DNA of 9,923 nt, taken from contig CBFIDE010000031.1 in the NCBI GenBank assembly GCA_965661265.1, positions 1 through 9,923 on the forward strand, in the 5' to 3' direction. The notes below the pieces were generated by a model that did no database searches, was not told the origin of the DNA, and saw only the letters and a program-made list of their open reading frames with translations. Source of the stretch: CBFIDE01 sp965661265. Its GTDB lineage: Bacteria; Bacteroidota; Bacteroidia; Flavobacteriales; Schleiferiaceae. The translations under genes were made by a program, and so were the position numbers. Each line of letters starts with the position of its first letter. Positions within the stretch are counted from its first letter, which is position 1. Positions 7,751 through 9,923 of this stretch are shown in pieces.

Positions 7751-8599
7751 ATGTGTTTTTCCTTCAAAAACCAATTTTTGTTTTTAATGCTTTTTATGGC
7801 GGTCTTTACTTTATTGAGCCTAAACCAATTAAGCGCTCAGGACAAACTAGCTAGTGATCGCCCTGGATTTAGTATCAGTTCTACTACAATGCCAAAAGGA
7901 TTCTTTCAAGGGCAATTTGGAACTGGTTTTGAAAATATTGAGTACAAGAATCAAAAGGGAGGCACTCAATTTTTACTTAGAGATTTAAATAATGAAACTA
8001 ATTTGAGATTCGGGGTTTTAGATTGGCTGGAATTAGATGCTACTTATTCTTCTATCTACGCCTTAGATGCAACTACTTTAATTGATGGAGGAAGAGATGA
8101 GCTAAATGATTATAATATCCAACTATATTCTCTAGGAACGAGGTTTCAATTGATGAAAAATAAGAATGTGGGTAATGCAACGAGTAATATTGCTTCCAGC
8201 CTAAGTTTTGGCATACCTTTTCGTCTAGGTTCAAGTGAAAGCCCTATTGTCGGTATTCGATTTAGTGGAGATATTTCTACACCTAAGAATTCGTTTTTGA
8301 TGAATGTATATACCATTTTTAGTATTGAAGAATTTGATCAAGCTGGATTATCGTTGAACTATTCAAGAAGTTTAACAGAAACTTTTTGGGTTTTTGCTGA
8401 ATCTCGACTTTTTGTGCCTTATTTTTTTGAATATGGACTTCAGTTTAATGTTGGAGCTAACTACTATATTAGTCCTGATTTTATGATTGATCTTTATGGT
8501 GGTTACGGAAGCGTTGATTTCTATGAGAATGCTTTTAGTCAATCGCCATTTTTTCAAATATCAGCTGGTCTTAGCTGGAATATAAATTTAAAGAAGTGA
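7751..8599 (+). CDS. Outer-membrane beta-barrel protein, Phenol_MetA_deg-like family
   Basis: This is a 282-residue exported protein. A long hydrophobic signal peptide runs to about residue 29 (cleavage likely after LSA, before QDK). The mature N-terminus LASDRPGFSISSTTMPKGFFQ matches the DRP...S...P.G..Q opening of proteins annotated as transporter or 'MetA-pathway of phenol degradation' barrels. Alternating strands follow (LRFGVLDWLELDATYS, LSLNYSRSLTETFWVFAES, FFQISAGLSWNINL), with the aromatic-rich C-terminal strand expected of an outer-membrane barrel. The family name comes from one pathway and is not evidence of phenol degradation here; the substrate is unknown. It starts 24 bases after mgtE, with no clear hairpin or promoter between them, and its TGA overlaps the next gene's GTG by four bases. 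The ATG at 7751 best frames the signal peptide; Met13 or Met16 would truncate it. Confidence 0.8.
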   Translation: MCFSFKNQFLFLMLFMAVFTLLSLNQLSAQDKLASDRPGFSISSTTMPKGFFQGQFGTGFENIEYKNQKGGTQFLLRDLNNETNLRFGVLDWLELDATYSSIYALDATTLIDGGRDELNDYNIQLYSLGTRFQLMKNKNVGNATSNIASSLSFGIPFRLGSSESPIVGIRFSGDISTPKNSFLMNVYTIFSIEEFDQAGLSLNYSRSLTETFWVFAESRLFVPYFFEYGLQFNVGANYYISPDFMIDLYGGYGSVDFYENAFSQSPFFQISAGLSWNINLKK

Positions 8600-9543
8600 G
8601 AAAAGTACTTTTCCTAGATACTGTTCATTCTAGTCTATTCAATGGAATTAGGGATTTAGGCTTTGAGCCGATAGAAGCTTATGATAAGAATGAAGAGGAA
8701 CTAAGAGAATATAAAGACATTTCTGGACTAATTATTAGATCCAGAATTCCTATGTCCAAAGGTTTTTTGTCTGCCTTTGAGAATTTAAATTTTATTGGAA
8801 GAGTTGGTGCAGGTTTAGAAAATATTGATCTTGATTATTGCAATAATCAAGATATTGCTGTTTTTTCTGCACCTGAAGGAAATAGGAATGCAGTTGCGGA
8901 GCATTGTCTAGGCATGCTTCTTTCCTTACTCAATAATCTTTTAGTGGCAGATCAAGAGATTAGATCAGGAATTTGGAAGCGCGAAGAAAATAGAGGGTCC
9001 GAACTGAGCCCTAAAGTGGTCGGAATAATTGGGATGGGGAATATGGGCAGTGCATTTGCCAATCTATTAAGTGGCTTTGGCTGCAAGATTCTAGCCTATG
9101 ATAAATATAGAAAGGATTGGCCTTTTGCTCATATAGAGCGTGTTGAATTGGATGAAATTTTTGAACATGCTAATGTCCTTAGTTTTCATGTGCCCTTAAC
9201 GGATGAAACTAAATACTATTTAGATGATAAGTTTGTCTCTAAATTTAAAAATCCATTTTATCTCCTTAATACAGCTAGAGGAAAAGTTGTTGAAACAAAA
9301 GCTTTAGTAGAAGGATTAAAAGACAAGAAAATATTAGGTGCAGGATTGGATGTCCTGGAATACGAAAGTAGTTCATTTGAAGACATTTTTCAGAATGATT
9401 TGCCCGAGGACTTCCAGTATTTACTAAACTCAAAAAGAACAATATTAAGTCCTCACATTGCTGGTTGGACTCAAGAAAGCAATTATTTGCTATCTCATTT
9501 CTTACTTCAAAAAATTCAGAAAGCCCTTGAGAATGGATTATAA
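8596..9543 (+). CDS. NAD-dependent D-2-hydroxyacid dehydrogenase (phosphoglycerate dehydrogenase-like, no ACT domain)
   Basis: This 315-residue cytoplasmic oxidoreductase interconverts a 2-hydroxyacid and a 2-oxoacid with NAD(H). The N-terminal half-domain contains LIIRSRIPM and FIGRVGAGLENID. The Rossmann domain begins at about 139 with GMGNMG (G146, G148, G151), followed by an Asp (AYDK) that favours NAD over NADP. The catalytic set is complete: R228 in NTARGKVV, E257 in LDVLEYE, and H287 in LSPHIAGWT. The loop between E257 and H287 is about seven residues longer than in E. coli SerA and lacks the usual EP. The C-terminus has no ACT or other regulatory domain, so serine feedback as in E. 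coli SerA is unlikely. Substrate is undecided: 3-phosphoglycerate is possible, but no serC is adjacent. The start is GTG in a GTGA overlap with the preceding stop, implying translational coupling; its end overlaps the next gene by 11 bases. Confidence 0.9.
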   Translation: MRKVLFLDTVHSSLFNGIRDLGFEPIEAYDKNEEELREYKDISGLIIRSRIPMSKGFLSAFENLNFIGRVGAGLENIDLDYCNNQDIAVFSAPEGNRNAVAEHCLGMLLSLLNNLLVADQEIRSGIWKREENRGSELSPKVVGIIGMGNMGSAFANLLSGFGCKILAYDKYRKDWPFAHIERVELDEIFEHANVLSFHVPLTDETKYYLDDKFVSKFKNPFYLLNTARGKVVETKALVEGLKDKKILGAGLDVLEYESSSFEDIFQNDLPEDFQYLLNSKRTILSPHIAGWTQESNYLLSHFLLQKIQKALENGL

Positions 9544-9823
9544 AGTTGAGCATGTTGAGAAAGATGATCAAGGAGAATTTTTTTTGATTCAAAATGAAGA
9601 GAAAATGGATCAAATCACCTATCAGAAGTTTAAAAGCGGACGATTAATTATTCAGCATACAGAAGTTATAGAATTGCTTAGTGGGCTTGGATTAGCAAAG
9701 GTCCTATTGGATAGCCTAGTCTATTATGCGAGAGAAAATTCATTGAAGCTAAGATCAATTTGCCCATATGCAAAGAAAATGTTTATTGAGAACCCAAATG
9801 AATATAGAGATGTCTTGGCATAA
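9533..9823 (+). CDS. Small GNAT-type N-acetyltransferase, YjdJ-like
   Basis: This 96-residue protein fits the short single-domain YjdJ-like acetyltransferases (Acetyltransf_CG type). The acetyl-CoA-binding region is the helix following ELLSGLGLAKVLLDSLVYYAREN, and the C-terminal LRSICPYAKKMFIENPNEY matches the family's cysteine-proline then NPNEY-like ending. The first half (FFLIQNEEKMDQITYQKF) forms the opening strands seen in these proteins, matching 'G.F.......A.L.Y'. The acceptor substrate is unknown for most of the family. I place the start at the ATG at 9533, overlapping the dehydrogenase stop by 11 bases. The longer frame back to 9458 would add 25 residues lying wholly inside the dehydrogenase gene and foreign to the family. 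Its own end overlaps the next gene by 14 bases. Confidence 0.85.
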   Translation: MDYKVEHVEKDDQGEFFLIQNEEKMDQITYQKFKSGRLIIQHTEVIELLSGLGLAKVLLDSLVYYARENSLKLRSICPYAKKMFIENPNEYRDVLA

Positions 9824-9923
9824 GCCCTTTTTAGTGTTTTTTGCTTTTGCTCTATTTTCCTGTAATACAGCACCAGATAGGGATGATAAGACTATCTTCA
9901 GATATAATGAATCAGCTGGAATT
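9810..9923 (+). CDS. Lipoprotein, probable ABC-transporter substrate-binding protein (peptide/OppA-like), 3' partial
   Basis: Only the first 38 residues are in the window. A short signal sequence (MSWHKPFLVFFAFA) ends in the lipobox LFSC, with the lipidated cysteine at residue 18. The mature protein continues with a short acidic linker and then IFRYNESAGI. This opening resembles Bacteroidota family-5 (peptide/nickel) solute-binding lipoproteins, which typically continue into a segment on the theme of TSLDPAFA. That identification rests on recognition of a short stretch, so it is moderate; the lipoprotein call is firm. The ATG lies inside the end of the GNAT gene (14-base overlap), which suggests co-translation with the upstream genes. 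Confidence 0.65.
   Translation, partial: MSWHKPFLVFFAFALFSCNTAPDRDDKTIFRYNESAGI

Noticed and set aside
8372..8557. 61-residue minus-strand open frame
   Set aside because: It lies wholly inside the outer-membrane barrel gene, is K/I/S-rich low-complexity sequence with no recognisable motif, and reads as antisense of AT-rich coding DNA.
9458..9532. 25-residue N-terminal extension of the GNAT gene
   Set aside because: It falls inside the dehydrogenase's conserved C-terminus and would give a protein longer than its family; the ATG at 9533 restores normal length.
9275..9613. 112-residue minus-strand open frame
   Set aside because: It is antisense to the dehydrogenase and GNAT genes, both with clear family motifs; the F/L/I-rich translation is what antisense of such genes yields.

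Overview
The window is AT-rich DNA from a member of the Bacteroidota, most likely a free-living gliding or T9SS-bearing lineage (Cytophagales or Flavobacteriia; I cannot go lower from sequence alone). The evidence is a gliding-motility-type C-terminal domain (CHU_C, type B T9SS signal), a PorP/SprF-family barrel, Bacteroidota-style RsmA and D-2-hydroxyacid dehydrogenase sequences, and weak dependence on ATG starts and Shine-Dalgarno sites. No mobile element, CRISPR array, tRNA or rRNA is visible. Coding density is very high: the longest stretch without a gene is under 100 bases.

Layout. (1) Bases 1-2858, plus strand: the 3' end of a large secreted cell-surface protein with Ig/PKD-like repeats and a CHU_C domain. 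Nine bases later comes a PorP/SprF-family outer-membrane protein carrying an extra coiled coil, an N/Q/G-rich linker and a C-terminal SPOR domain. This is the familiar cargo-plus-SprF pairing of type IX secretion, with an unusual peptidoglycan-binding extension. (2) A strong hairpin at 2875-2907 ends this unit and also serves the convergent minus-strand gene for a DinB-like protein. (3) From 3582 to beyond the right edge lies a co-directional array of seven genes separated by 24 bases or less, or overlapping. In order these are an M3 zinc metallopeptidase (TTG start), rsmA, mgtE, a Phenol_MetA_deg-like outer-membrane barrel, a D-2-hydroxyacid dehydrogenase (GTG start), a small YjdJ-like GNAT protein, and the start of a lipoprotein resembling peptide ABC-transporter substrate-binding proteins.

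How they fit together. The first two genes are probably one secretion/adhesion unit. The long array looks mostly like housekeeping: peptide degradation, 16S rRNA dimethylation, magnesium uptake, and then envelope and solute functions. Four of its junctions overlap (by 4, 11, 11 and 14 bases), which suggests co-transcription and translational coupling. I see no convincing undescribed system here; the most notable item is the PorP/SprF-coiled coil-SPOR fusion next to a type B T9SS cargo.
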